Source of the DNA: Silvimonas amylolytica
Lineage (GTDB): Bacteria; Pseudomonadota; Gammaproteobacteria; Burkholderiales; Chitinibacteraceae
Assembly (NCBI RefSeq): GCF_014645555.1
Contig: NZ_BMLY01000001.1
Location: 887,939 to 951,938 of the forward strand
Direction of reading: 5' to 3'
DNA: 64,000 bases
In this document: one piece after another, positions 10,434-18,840 of the stretch
How positions within the stretch are numbered: position 1 is the first letter of the stretch
Layout: each line of letters begins with the position of its first letter
Notes under the pieces: model-generated
Databases searched by the model: none
The model's input: only the letters and a program-made list of their open reading frames with translations
Told to the model about the DNA's origin: nothing
Position numbers and translations under genes: made by a program

Positions 10434-11503
10434 ACAAGCCCTCACTCTCAACCCGTCTGACTGACCCGCGAACCTTGCCGTTGTTGATCACACTGGGGCT
10501 TTTTTTGCTGATGTTTGGCTATGGCTCCGTCGCGTATCGCGGTTTTTTCTCTGCCCAGGTGTTCTGTAACCTGTTTATCGACAACGCCTTTTTGCTGATC
10601 GTGGCGATCGGAATGACCTTTGTGGTGATTTCTGGCGGCATTGATCTGTCCGTCGGCGGGTTGGTAGCGGTCACCACCATGATCTCGGCCACCCTGGTGC
10701 AGTCGCATCACTGGCCAATCTGGGTGGTGACGCCACTGGTCTTGCTGCTGGGCGCATTGTTCGGCGCTTTCCAGGGCGTGTTGATCCAGTATTTCCGGCT
10801 GCAGCCTTTTATTGTCACGCTGGGCGGTTTGTTCCTCACCCGTGGGCTATGCTTTCTGATCAACATTGAGTCCATCACCATTTCTGATCCGGCCTATACG
10901 GCGGTGTCGGAATTCCGGCTGCATCTGCCGTATGCGGATATATCGGCCAATGTGCTGATTGCGGCCGTGGTGTTTGTCGGTGCCTTGTGGCTAGCGCATT
11001 ACAGCGAGTTCGGTCGCGTGGTGTATGCCATTGGCGGGAGCGAGCGTTCTGCCCTGCTGATGGGCCTGCCCGTGGCGCGCACCAAAGTGCTGGTCTACAC
11101 GCTCTCTGGCTTTTGCGCAGCGTTAGGCGGCGTAACCTTCACCTTTTACATGCTTTCCGGCTACGGCCTGCATGCTCAAGGAATGGAGCTGGACGCCATT
11201 GCAGCGACGGTGATTGGGGGTACGTTGCTCACCGGTGGTGTGGGGTATGTGACGGGCACGCTGTTTGGTGTCTTGATCCTGGGCGTCATCCAGACCCTGA
11301 TCACCTTCGACGGTACGCTCAGTTCCTGGTGGACGCGCATTGTGATTGGCGCGTTGCTGTGCGTGTTCTGCGTGCTGCAACGATTGCTGGATAGCCATGC
11401 CAGCAAACGCCGCACCGGGCGAGCGGCCGTGGGTAAGACAGTTGCCCCGGCAGTGGCCGCCGGGGATGCCACACCAGCAGAGATGGTGGCGCAGCAGCAT
11501 TAG
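10430..11503 (+). CDS. yjfF: Galactofuranose-type ABC transporter permease YjfF
   Basis: Second permease of the system, 357 residues. It shows GMTFVVISGGIDLSVGGLVAVTTM, a YFRLQPFIVTLGGLFLTRG segment close to E. coli YjfF, and a coupling region AIGGSERSALLMGLPVARTKVL. The C-terminal tail after about residue 325 is basic and then alanine-rich, and longer than in E. coli. It is the last gene of the operon and is followed within 10 bases by an inverted repeat. Confidence 0.9.
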   Translation: MNKPSLSTRLTDPRTLPLLITLGLFLLMFGYGSVAYRGFFSAQVFCNLFIDNAFLLIVAIGMTFVVISGGIDLSVGGLVAVTTMISATLVQSHHWPIWVVTPLVLLLGALFGAFQGVLIQYFRLQPFIVTLGGLFLTRGLCFLINIESITISDPAYTAVSEFRLHLPYADISANVLIAAVVFVGALWLAHYSEFGRVVYAIGGSERSALLMGLPVARTKVLVYTLSGFCAALGGVTFTFYMLSGYGLHAQGMELDAIAATVIGGTLLTGGVGYVTGTLFGVLILGVIQTLITFDGTLSSWWTRIVIGALLCVFCVLQRLLDSHASKRRTGRAAVGKTVAPAVAAGDATPAEMVAQQH

Positions 11504-11512
11504 TCACCCTGC

Positions 11513-11579
11513 AGGGTGGATTCGCGTAGTAATCCACCAGAGCGACGGCGGATTGCCGCTATCGCTCCGAATCCACCCT
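11513..11579. repeat. Interspersed palindromic element between convergent genes
   Basis: Perfect 12-base outer arms AGGGTGGATTCG (11513-11524) and CGAATCCACCCT (11568-11579) enclose a second imperfect hairpin (AGCGACGGC paired with GCCGCTATCGCT). The GGTGGATT/AATCCACC core recurs at 26671-26704. It lies between the yjfF stop and the 3' end of the outer-membrane protein gene, where it could act as a bidirectional terminator. Confidence 0.7.
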
Positions 11580-11585
11580 ACCTCA

Positions 11586-12716
11586 TCAGTTGGTCAACAA
11601 CTTCAGCGACAACACGGTCTCCGCCGTATACGCCGTGCCATCCATGAAATTGTCCCCCACGATCCGCTCCAGTGAGATTGATGGCATGACCATCGGGCGC
11701 GAACCATCTTTGTTGGGTGCCAGCGAGTAATCCACACCAAAGCGCGTCAGGTGGGACGAGCGCCGGTTCAATCCTGACGTCGTCACCAGATCTCTGCCGG
11801 TAAGGTAAGAGGCGTGAAACTTCAAGCGCCACAAATAACCGCCAGGGTAGTAGTCCGCCGTCATCCCGGCATAACCGCCCGTTGCAGTACCCGGGCTCTG
11901 CCCCGCCTCTACCCTTGCCAGATGATCCACGTACACGCCGCCCAACGGGTAAACAAACCAGGAGGGGCCGCCGGAGTCATAGGGTTTACCCACCACCAGC
12001 AAGTCCGGCAGGATCAGCCGCGTGTCAAACGCCAGCCCCTGTGAGAGCGTGTCGTTCTGGGCGTCTTCTTTCACGTTGACGTTGATGGAACTACCCAGCG
12101 CAAAGCCATCTTTTTTGGCATCAAACAAGGTACCTGCCGCACCCAGTTGCGCCCCGCGCGAGTTGTATGGGTTGTCACTGGCGGTGTTCATATTCATCCA
12201 GATGGCCGAATACCAGCGCCAGCCCCAGTCAGTGAGCGTATCGGGCAAAAACCGTTTACCCATGCGCCAGGTCAGGCCGGCCTGGACCAATGACGAGGAA
12301 TTATCAGAACCATGGGTAATGGCCAGTACGGCCGGGTTGGTCGCATTGGGGCCGGGGCCGTCGCGTAATGCGAAGTCATTCCAGAAATGATGGGGTGGTA
12401 CGGCCACCGCAGAGGCCTCGGCCGGCGCGGGTTTGGCCATCGCGACGCCCGAGGCCGTCGCAGCACCGCTGGCGTTTTGCTCAGTGGGTTTGGCTGTTGC
12501 GACCGTGCTGGCCGCGGTAGCTGCCGGTTGAGTGGCCTGGGCTGCATTGGCAAGATCAGCCGCATCTTCAGGCGCCGTTTCCGGGCGCCCGAACAACTCG
12601 TCATAGCAAGCAAGGCGGGCCTTGTTGTTGACGATGCTTTGGCAAGGGGCAGCAAAGGCCGGTGAAATGTTCACCGCAAAGAACGCGATGGCCGCAGAAA
12701 ACAACAAAGTCCGCAT
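11586..12716 (-). CDS. Predicted outer-membrane beta-barrel protein of unknown function
   Basis: 376 residues with a clear signal peptide ending near AFA/APC (residue 22). A short N-terminal cysteine motif follows (CQSIVNNKARLACYDELFG), of the 'CxxI..xxRLxCYD' kind found in envelope proteins. Next is an alanine/threonine/proline-rich linker (about residues 50-105), then alternating amphipathic strands to the C-terminus (for example WRWYSAIWMNMNTASDN, FDTRLILPDLLVV, YLWRLKFHASYLTG). The barrel half recalls phospholipase A1-like or other monomeric barrels, but I cannot assign a function. It lies between a sugar transporter operon and its presumed regulator, so a role in sugar entry across the outer membrane is possible (inference). 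Confidence 0.6.
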   Translation of the reverse strand: MRTLLFSAAIAFFAVNISPAFAAPCQSIVNNKARLACYDELFGRPETAPEDAADLANAAQATQPAATAASTVATAKPTEQNASGAATASGVAMAKPAPAEASAVAVPPHHFWNDFALRDGPGPNATNPAVLAITHGSDNSSSLVQAGLTWRMGKRFLPDTLTDWGWRWYSAIWMNMNTASDNPYNSRGAQLGAAGTLFDAKKDGFALGSSINVNVKEDAQNDTLSQGLAFDTRLILPDLLVVGKPYDSGGPSWFVYPLGGVYVDHLARVEAGQSPGTATGGYAGMTADYYPGGYLWRLKFHASYLTGRDLVTTSGLNRRSSHLTRFGVDYSLAPNKDGSRPMVMPSISLERIVGDNFMDGTAYTAETVLSLKLLTN

Positions 12717-12846
12717 GGGCGATACGGCTTGCGCCCGGGCCAGATGGCACGGACGGCGGGCGCCGAAGTATGGATACTGCCCGATTCTGGCAAAAAAAGC
12801 GGCCGCTGTTTGTCCGCGTCAGGACTACATTTTGTGGGAAAACACC

Positions 12847-13902
12847 TCAGGCCGACTCACGGATCACCAATCTGCCAGGAAAGCGCTGCTGGTAAAAGCG
12901 CCCGCCCAGTTCAGCCGGATCAAGCTGGATAAAGTGCATGGCGGCATGGCTGATGCGTTCAATATCCTGATGCACCGTGGTCAATTGCGGGTCCATGTAT
13001 TCGCAGATATCCAGATTATCGTGACCGGCCAGCAGCATGTCTTTGCCCGGATGCCGGCCAAACTTGCGCAGCGCCTTGGCCGCGCCGAAAGCCATCCGGT
13101 CTGTGGTACACATGATGCCGCCAGCACCGGAATCCCGCAGACCGCCCTGCCCGCACCAGTTCAAAAGCTGCTCATAGGCAAACGCTTCAAACTGCCAGGT
13201 CGGTGTATCCACCGCAACGGGGATCACTTCCGGTGTTTCGCCCGCAGCTTTCATGGCGGCCACATAACCGGCCAGGCGCTCCGGGCGGGAAGGATTGGCA
13301 ATGCGCGGCGTACCCAGATAGGCCGGGCGCACATTGCGGCTTAACAGGTAGTTCACCATCAGGCCGATGCTTTGCTGGTTGTCGTTCATGACGAAATGGC
13401 AGTTTTCGTCCATGAAACTATCCAGAAAGACGATGCGCATTTCTTTTTGCAAGCTGGCCAGCAAAGCGCGGTTATCGTCCGATTCAATCGGCGTGAGGAT
13501 AATGCCGTGCACCTTCATGGCCCGCAGCGCCATCAGGGCTGCGGCTTCGCGGCGGGTGTCGTTATTGGAGGCTTGAATGACGATCTGCAAACCCAGTGCA
13601 GCGGCCTCACGCTCCATCAATTGCAGCACCTTGCCAAAGAAAGGTTCGGCAATAAATGGCAGCACCACGCCCACAAGGTTCGACCGCCCGGTCACAAGAC
13701 TGACAGCGTGCAGGTCAGGCACATAGTTAAGTGCCCGGCAGGCACGCTCGATTTTCTCGCGGGTGTCGGGCTTGAGTGTTGCGCTGCCGTTGAAATATTT
13801 GCTCACCGTGGTGCGGGACAACCCCGCCGCTGCGGCGACGTCGTTCATGGTAACGACACCCGAAAAACCATCGGGTCTGGCAACGTTTTCATTCTCTGCC
13901 AC
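12847..13902 (-). CDS. LacI-family transcriptional regulator (LacI-1)
   Basis: 351 residues. The LacI helix-turn-helix is at about residues 18-40 (VTMNDVAAAAGLSRTTVSKYFNG), followed by the hinge RACRALNYVPDLHAVSLVTGRSN and a periplasmic-binding-protein-like sensor domain ending LVIRESA. Translation starts at GTG 13902 with AGGAA 8 bases upstream. It is divergent from the aldose-epimerase-like gene at 14240, with two matching palindromes in the space between, so autoregulation and control of the epimerase gene are likely. Its effector is probably a sugar of the YtfQ system (inference). Confidence 0.88.
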   Translation of the reverse strand: MAENENVARPDGFSGVVTMNDVAAAAGLSRTTVSKYFNGSATLKPDTREKIERACRALNYVPDLHAVSLVTGRSNLVGVVLPFIAEPFFGKVLQLMEREAAALGLQIVIQASNNDTRREAAALMALRAMKVHGIILTPIESDDNRALLASLQKEMRIVFLDSFMDENCHFVMNDNQQSIGLMVNYLLSRNVRPAYLGTPRIANPSRPERLAGYVAAMKAAGETPEVIPVAVDTPTWQFEAFAYEQLLNWCGQGGLRDSGAGGIMCTTDRMAFGAAKALRKFGRHPGKDMLLAGHDNLDICEYMDPQLTTVHQDIERISHAAMHFIQLDPAELGGRFYQQRFPGRLVIRESA

Positions 13903-14239
13903 GGCAAGCGTTCCTGAGCTGATTTATTGTCTGGATTCAATGTGTACGCGTGTAAAGCATAGTGTACACAATTTGCGCAAATGCAGCCGCAACGCCCTTC
14001 AGAACGACCGTTTGAATTGCCGCAATGCACCATAATGACGTAATAAAAACACCTTACTCCACTTGTCGGCGCACTATTGAGGCGGACTCGCATTCAAAAT
14101 TTTACACGTGTACATTTATTGACAAAGGGATAGCCAACAAGCCATCACGAACAGATTCTCCGACCAGACCAGGAAGCGGGCATCATGTCAGCGCACAATT
14201 CAACCTCATTGGCGCCCGCCAGCAAGAACGGGGCTCAAC
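13903..14239. promoter_or_regulatory. Divergent regulatory region with two LacI-1 operator candidates
   Basis: The 337-base intergenic region carries TGTGTACGCGTGTAAA (13941-13956) and, inverted, TTTACACGTGTACATT (14101-14116). Both fit the dyad TTTACACGYGTACA with a CG centre, typical of LacI-family operators. A further half-site-like TGTACACA is at 13963-13970. TTGACA (14119-14124) directly follows the right-hand operator and could be the -35 of the epimerase promoter; no good -10 is visible. Confidence 0.65.
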
Positions 14240-15253
14240 ATGCAGCGTGACGACGCCACCCGTTGCCTGCTGGTCTGGGCACATGGTACCGCCTGTATCG
14301 AGAAACTCGGCGGCATGCTGGGTCCTGTGCATTTCCGGCTGCCAGATAATCATGATTTCCAGCCGTTCTACGTCGCGCCCTGGGCCGACGACCCCGCCCT
14401 TCCCGGCTTGTTGCGCACGATGCGTGGTGAATGGCCGTGTGTGCCCTTTAGCCGAACCGAAACACCCCAGGAGATCGCACCTGGCTGGCGAGAACATGTC
14501 CCTGCCGATTCGGCTTATGCCGCGATACACGGCCCGGGCGCCAACCAGGCCTGGCAAGTACTTGATCGTGATGCACTGGGTATTACGCTGGGGATCGAAT
14601 ACCCGCGCGACTCGGCGATTGCCTTGTTGCGCCGGGAAATCCGCGCTGACCCGAACGCACCGGCACTCGACATCAGCCTGACCATCTATCCGCGGCGCGA
14701 TACGGTCATGCCGGTCGCCTTGCATCCCACGTTTCGCCTGCCCAAGGCAGAAGGCAGCTTGCTACTGAAACCCGGCGCATTCAAAACCGTGCTGACGTTT
14801 CCAACCGCTTTCGAGCCTTCGTCGCGCCTTGCGCATGGTGCGACAGCGCCTGATCTCTCAGTGTTACCTGGCAAAGACGGGCACACGATAGACCTGTCGT
14901 TACTGCCCCTTGCCACACCATGCGAAGAACTGGTGCAGCTCTTCAACACCGAGGGGCACTTTGAACTCGTGTATCGCAAAGAACAGGCACGCGTATTACT
15001 GAACTGGGATGCTGCAGCACTCCCGGATGTCGTCCTCTGGATCAGCAATGGCGGGCGCCCGCACGCCCCCTGGCTGGGTCGCAACTTCGCGTTGGGGGTC
15101 GAACCCGTGAACGGCGTCTTTGAACTTGGCGGTGTGTTACAACCGCCAGAGAACCATCCGCTAGCGAAGCGCGGGCTTGCGCTACAAGCAGGCGTAACCC
15201 GCACGATTCACTACCGGATTTCTGTAGAAAATATTGCTGCCGATGATTGCTAA
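14240..15253 (+). CDS. Aldose 1-epimerase-like protein (galactose mutarotase superfamily)
   Basis: 337 residues with a mutarotase-like beta-sandwich pattern: MLGPVHFRL near the start, LHPTFRLPKAEG (a histidine-proline motif where mutarotases have GHPYF), PDVVLWISNGGRP and FALGVEPVNG with a late glutamate near the end. Sequence match to classical GalM is weak, so the substrate and even catalytic competence are uncertain; some relatives act on sugar acids or disaccharides. It is divergent from lacI-1 across a region with paired operators, mirroring the lacI/epimerase pair at 31650-33880. An anomer-converting step for the imported sugar is the natural inference. Confidence 0.6.
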   Translation: MQRDDATRCLLVWAHGTACIEKLGGMLGPVHFRLPDNHDFQPFYVAPWADDPALPGLLRTMRGEWPCVPFSRTETPQEIAPGWREHVPADSAYAAIHGPGANQAWQVLDRDALGITLGIEYPRDSAIALLRREIRADPNAPALDISLTIYPRRDTVMPVALHPTFRLPKAEGSLLLKPGAFKTVLTFPTAFEPSSRLAHGATAPDLSVLPGKDGHTIDLSLLPLATPCEELVQLFNTEGHFELVYRKEQARVLLNWDAAALPDVVLWISNGGRPHAPWLGRNFALGVEPVNGVFELGGVLQPPENHPLAKRGLALQAGVTRTIHYRISVENIAADDC

Positions 15254-15359
15254 GCAGTCAATATTGTGGGGCTTGCGCCACCACTAACGCACTTGCCTGT
15301 AGACGAAGCTCCCGAAGTAACGCAATCTATCTGGCATCAACCGCTTTTGCTGCGCTGCA

Positions 15360-16313
15360 ATGCCTCAGATCCGCGTCAATAAAATCGCCATCGAATACGA
15401 AACCTTCGGCCAACCTGATCGCCCTGCCGTCTTGCTGATCATGGGTCTGGGCATGCAATTGCTCGGCTGGCCTGAAGATTTCTGCCAGGTTCTCGCGAAC
15501 CAGGGTTACTACGTGATCCGCTTTGATAACCGTGACATCGGTCTGTCATCGCACATGGATTGCTGCGGCAAGCCCAATCTGATGTGGGCCGCCATGAAGC
15601 ACAAGCTCGGTTTGCCCCTCAAGCCACCCTACACGCTGGCCGACATGGCCGACGATGCGATTGGTTTGATGGATGTGCTGGGTCTGCAAAGCGCACACGT
15701 GGTGGGCGCATCCATGGGTGGGATGATCGCCCAGATTGTGGCGTCCAAAGCGCCTGCGCGCGTGATCAGTCTAACCAGCATCATGAGCAGTTCCGGCGCA
15801 CCCGGCCTGCCCGGCCCCAATGCCGCCGCGCAAGCTGCGTTGCTCAAGCGCGCACCGCCCTCCCTGTATCGCCCGCAACACCGCGAAGCACTGATCGACT
15901 TCCTGCACCAGAATTGGCAAGTGCTGCACAGCCCGGGCTTTCCAACGCCAGAGGTCGTGCAACGTGAACGGATCCGCCGTAGTCTGGACCGCGCCATCTA
16001 CCCGCAAGGGGTTGTTCGCCAGCTCATGGCCGTGGTTGCCGGCCCGGATCGCAGTGCTCTGCTGGGCAAACTCAAAGTGCCGTCATTGATCATTCATGGC
16101 TGTGACGATCCGCTGATCCCGCTGGCCTGCGGTCAAGATACGGCCAGCAAGATTCCTGGGGCACGGTTTGAAGAAGTTCCTGGCATGGCGCATGATCTGG
16201 CGCCGGGCGTTTGCGCCCTGCTACTTGATCGCTTGCCACCCCATTTCGAGGCCGCAGCCGCCCTGCGCGATATGCAGGAAAGTGCGCTGAGCGACGCAGC
16301 AGCCAACGCCTGA
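15360..16313 (+). CDS. Alpha/beta-fold hydrolase
   Basis: 317-residue cytoplasmic hydrolase. The nucleophile elbow is GASMGG (S118), the oxyanion region is LLIMGLGMQLLGWP, the acid is likely the Asp in LIIHGCDDPLIP, and the histidine lies in GMAHDL near the C-terminus. The DNRDIGLSSHMD segment and overall layout resemble the methylesterase/RdmC-like group often annotated as 'alpha/beta hydrolase'. Substrate unknown. It stands alone, 106 bases after the epimerase-like gene. Confidence 0.85.
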   Translation: MPQIRVNKIAIEYETFGQPDRPAVLLIMGLGMQLLGWPEDFCQVLANQGYYVIRFDNRDIGLSSHMDCCGKPNLMWAAMKHKLGLPLKPPYTLADMADDAIGLMDVLGLQSAHVVGASMGGMIAQIVASKAPARVISLTSIMSSSGAPGLPGPNAAAQAALLKRAPPSLYRPQHREALIDFLHQNWQVLHSPGFPTPEVVQRERIRRSLDRAIYPQGVVRQLMAVVAGPDRSALLGKLKVPSLIIHGCDDPLIPLACGQDTASKIPGARFEEVPGMAHDLAPGVCALLLDRLPPHFEAAAALRDMQESALSDAAANA

Positions 16314-16721
16314 AGCCTTGCCTTCCGGGCATTTCTGACAGCTCAGGGACAGCCTGGAGAGACACTCTCGTCAGCCCCATCGGGGTTCATGCTTTTCCGG
16401 CGCAAAAACTACCGTATGTCGGAATGCCTCCAGCATCCATGCGGGCCAGGCGCGAGTCTCTCTATCGACCCATGCCAGGCCCCTCGTTCCCTGGCTATAA
16501 ATCAAATCAGAAAGAAAACAGTCTGGCCATCAATGCGCCGGGCTGCATAAAAAAACGCCTGTACCGGCAAGCCGGCCAGGCGTTGGGAATATGGAGTTGT
16601 TCCTTGCCCGCCACCGAGCTGCTACAGGCTGCCGGTGAGACGGGCCTTCGGCATCTGCCGTACCATCCTGCGGGCGCTATCCGCGCCTGAACATGGCTTT
16701 TGGCAAGATCGGGAGACAAAC
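16314..16721. other. Gene-free region containing an orphan minus-strand terminator
   Basis: About 400 bases without a convincing gene on either strand. Its main feature is the strong minus-strand terminator at 16549-16584. A minus-strand mini-frame upstream of it (MVRQMPKARLTGSL then stop, about 16628-16672) could be a leader peptide or chance. A small RNA on the minus strand is possible. Confidence 0.4.
16549..16584 (-). terminator. Strong minus-strand Rho-independent terminator without an obvious gene
   Basis: AACGCCTG (16554-16561) pairs with CAGGCGTT (16577-16584), with an inner CCGGC/GCCGG stem. Read on the minus strand, the hairpin is followed by seven T residues (complement of A 16549-16555). 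No minus-strand protein gene ends just before it. Confidence 0.75.
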
Positions 16722-16946
16722 ATGACGCTTACACGCTGGTCCAGAACCTGGAGAAAGGACGAAGGGTACGAACTGCGCGAACGCATCCATGAAGATGAAA
16801 CGGGTATCGGCCGTTTTGCAGGCTTGTATCTGTTTCAGAATGGCGAGGAAATTGGTGGTCCTTACCCCAGTATGCGCAAGGCAGAAGATGTGCTGTTGCA
16901 CATGACCGCACGTGGCGCGGATCTGCAATTGCAACTGGCACGCTGA
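16722..16946 (+). CDS. Small conserved-looking hypothetical protein (74 aa)
   Basis: 74 residues, MTLTRWSRTWRKDEGYELRE at the start and GGPYPSMRKAEDVLLHMTAR in the second half, with no signal peptide or membrane segment. A GGGAG ribosome-binding site lies about 8 bases before the ATG, and a terminator follows at 16984. The segment LYLFQNGEEIGGPYPSMRKAED looks like a small alpha/beta domain. Function unknown. Confidence 0.6.
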   Translation: MTLTRWSRTWRKDEGYELRERIHEDETGIGRFAGLYLFQNGEEIGGPYPSMRKAEDVLLHMTARGADLQLQLAR

Positions 16947-16983
16947 CAGCGGCCAGTTTGCGTCGCGGTGGGACACACAATGC

Positions 16984-17009
16984 AAGGCGGACCCGATGGT
17001 CCGCCTTTT
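16984..17009 (+). terminator. Rho-independent terminator
   Basis: AAGGCGGACC (16984-16993) pairs with GGTCCGCCTT (16998-17007) around a 4-base loop and continues into TT. It ends the 74-residue gene and also lies 3' of the minus-strand gene at 17048. Confidence 0.75.
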
Positions 17010-17047
17010 ACATGGCTCAGATGCCAACGCACCAATCAGCGAGGCAA

Positions 17048-17308
17048 TCAGGCGGTACGGCCGGCCCCCTGGCGCGGCGGTGGCAAGCGGCCGGATTCAA
17101 TGATGAAACGTGCGACGCGCAAGGCTTCAGCATTGGCGGCGGCTTCAGAGAAATATTGCGAAGGCCGCGACACCCGTTGCCAAGGAAATACCAGTTGCGG
17201 GTCTACGCCTTCTGTCGCCAGGCCAATCGTCAGCGTGGGGTACCACTCCAGCGTTTCAAGATCCAGCTCAGCGCTGGTTTCAATCAGATATCCACGGTGC
17301 TGTTGCAT
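17048..17308 (-). CDS. Small hypothetical protein (86 aa)
   Basis: 86 residues beginning MQQHRGYLIETSAELDLETL and ending in a basic, proline-rich tail (SGRLPPPRQGAGRTA). The ATG at 17308 has GGAGG 8 bases upstream; the frame is open further upstream but without a better site. The pattern of short strands (YPTLTIGLATEG) and a helix (SEAAANAEALRVARFIIE) suggests a small alpha/beta protein. No family recognised. Confidence 0.55.
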   Translation of the reverse strand: MQQHRGYLIETSAELDLETLEWYPTLTIGLATEGVDPQLVFPWQRVSRPSQYFSEAAANAEALRVARFIIESGRLPPPRQGAGRTA

Positions 17309-17604
17309 GATGCGTGCCTCCTTGCACAAACCACATAACCCCCAGCTCATCGCACTTATTGCGCGCCCGGTTGTCGCAGTGGGCAAAGCTGGGTCCGTAC
17401 TCAGCTTGACCCTACGCTACTTTATTGCTGCAATGCAACATATCGAGTCCGCAATCATGTGTCTGTAGGGGTTTGCACGTAAACATTTGTTTGAAATACG
17501 AGATTCAAATCGCAGTAACGGCGCGGCCTGGCGCGCGATCTGCTGATTGGCTGACCGCATGTCGTCTGGTTTGTGCTGTACTGCACCGACAAGGAGACCT
17601 ACGC

Positions 17605-17859
17605 ATGTCCTGGCAAGGTGGCAGTGAGCTTTTTGAAGACCTGATCGTTGCAGCGCAAAAAGCCGTGACGGATAAAGATCTGCGACGCGACTTTTACCTG
17701 GAAATGATCGAGTCCTTTGAGCGGGAAGGCTGGGATCAGCCTGAATACTGCCGGGGACTGGACACCGCGTATGACGAGGCACTGGAGATCCTGCACCCGG
17801 AACTCGAAGAAGACGAAGAACTGGACGACGATGACATAGAAGACAGCGACTGGTCCTGA
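17605..17859 (+). CDS. Small acidic hypothetical protein (84 aa)
   Basis: 84 residues with a strong AAGGAG site (17591-17596) before the ATG. The first two thirds are predicted helical (MSWQGGSELFEDLIVAAQKA, then RRDFYLEMIESFEREGWDQ). The C-terminus is very acidic (HPELEEDEELDDDDIEDSD), as in some small chaperone-like or DNA-mimic proteins, but no function can be assigned. It is followed 85 bases later by the FMN reductase on the same strand. Confidence 0.6.
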   Translation: MSWQGGSELFEDLIVAAQKAVTDKDLRRDFYLEMIESFEREGWDQPEYCRGLDTAYDEALEILHPELEEDEELDDDDIEDSDWS

Positions 17860-17944
17860 CCTGTCGCGTTTTGCGTTGTTGTGTAACCCGTTACCGCAAC
17901 GGGTTGGCACGTTGCACCCCTCATCATGACAAGGAGCTTTATCC

Positions 17945-18502
17945 ATGAGTACTGTCCGTCACGTTGCCGTACTGGTTGGCAGCTTGCGCAAGGCCTCGCT
18001 GAACCGTAAAACCGCACTGGCACTGGCCGAACTGGCGCCCCCATCACTGAAGCTCCAGATTGTCGAGATTGGGGACCTGCCGCTGTACAACGAAGATATT
18101 GATGTCGACCCACCGGCAGCCTATGTGCGCTTTCGCCGCGAGATGAAAGCCGCCGATGCCGTGCTGTTTGTAACGCCGGAGTACAACCGTTCTGTGCCGG
18201 CCGCCCTGAAAAATGCGATTGACGTGGGCTCGCGCCCGCGTGGAGAGGCGGTCTGGAGTGGCAAGCCCGGTGCGGTGGTCAGTGTCTCGCCTGGGGCAGT
18301 CGGTGGCTTTGGTGCCAACCACCACCTGCGCCAGTCCCTGGTCTTCCTCGACGTGCCCTGCATGCAGCAACCGGAAGCTTATGTGGGCAATGCAGGCGAT
18401 ATGTTCGATGCCGAGGGCAAACTCACTAGCGAGCGCAGCCGTGAATTTCTGCAAAAATTCATTGATGGTTATGCCGCATGGGTAGAAAAACAGCTGGGCT
18501 AA
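17945..18502 (+). CDS. NADPH-dependent FMN reductase / quinone reductase (ChrR/YieF type)
   Basis: 185-residue flavodoxin-fold oxidoreductase. The phosphate-binding loop is VLVGSLRKASLNRKTA (FMN), the family signature is TPEYNRSVPAALKNAIDVGSR, and the motif PGAVGGFGANHHLRQ follows. Members (ChrR, YieF, AzoR-like) reduce quinones, chromate and azo compounds with NAD(P)H by two-electron transfer, limiting oxidative stress. AAGGAG precedes the ATG and a terminator follows. Confidence 0.9.
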   Translation: MSTVRHVAVLVGSLRKASLNRKTALALAELAPPSLKLQIVEIGDLPLYNEDIDVDPPAAYVRFRREMKAADAVLFVTPEYNRSVPAALKNAIDVGSRPRGEAVWSGKPGAVVSVSPGAVGGFGANHHLRQSLVFLDVPCMQQPEAYVGNAGDMFDAEGKLTSERSREFLQKFIDGYAAWVEKQLG

Positions 18503-18525
18503 GCCAGCATGCCGCGCTGACAAAG

Positions 18526-18556
18526 AAAAAGGCGAACCTTGCAGTTCGCCTTTTTT
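18526..18556 (+). terminator. Rho-independent terminator of the FMN reductase gene
   Basis: GGCGAAC (18531-18537) and GTTCGCC (18544-18550) form the stem, with A5 before and T6 after. It may serve both this gene and the convergent minus-strand cluster. Confidence 0.85.
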
Positions 18557-18590
18557 GTTGGCCACGTCGTGGCCGGGACGGCCAATACCC

Positions 18591-18761
18591 TTAAACGCGC
18601 ACGTTCACGGATGAATTGCTGCCAGCAGGTGCCGCAGCGGTCGTCGGTGCAGCGCTGGCAGCAGGCGCAGTTTCAGTGCGCTGCGGCTGTGTAGCGGCCG
18701 GGTGGCTGCTTGCCGCGGGCCGCGCGGTGGGCGGCAAAGATGAACCAACAGTCATAGACAT
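18591..18761 (-). CDS. Small Ala/Pro/Thr-rich protein (56 aa)
   Basis: 56 residues, MSMTVGSSLPPTARPAASSH at the start and GSNSSVNVRV at the end, low-complexity and likely disordered. A GGAG site lies about 7 bases before the ATG at 18761, supporting translation. It is the third minus-strand gene after flgH and the lipoprotein, 79 bases downstream of the latter. Function unknown. Confidence 0.45.
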   Translation of the reverse strand: MSMTVGSSLPPTARPAASSHPAATQPQRTETAPAASAAPTTAAAPAGSNSSVNVRV

Positions 18762-18840
18762 ACAGACTCTCCAGGTTAAAAACGCGCCAGGGGCGCAAAA
18801 TGGCAGCCGGCAAACAGATACAACACACTGGCCACCAGTT

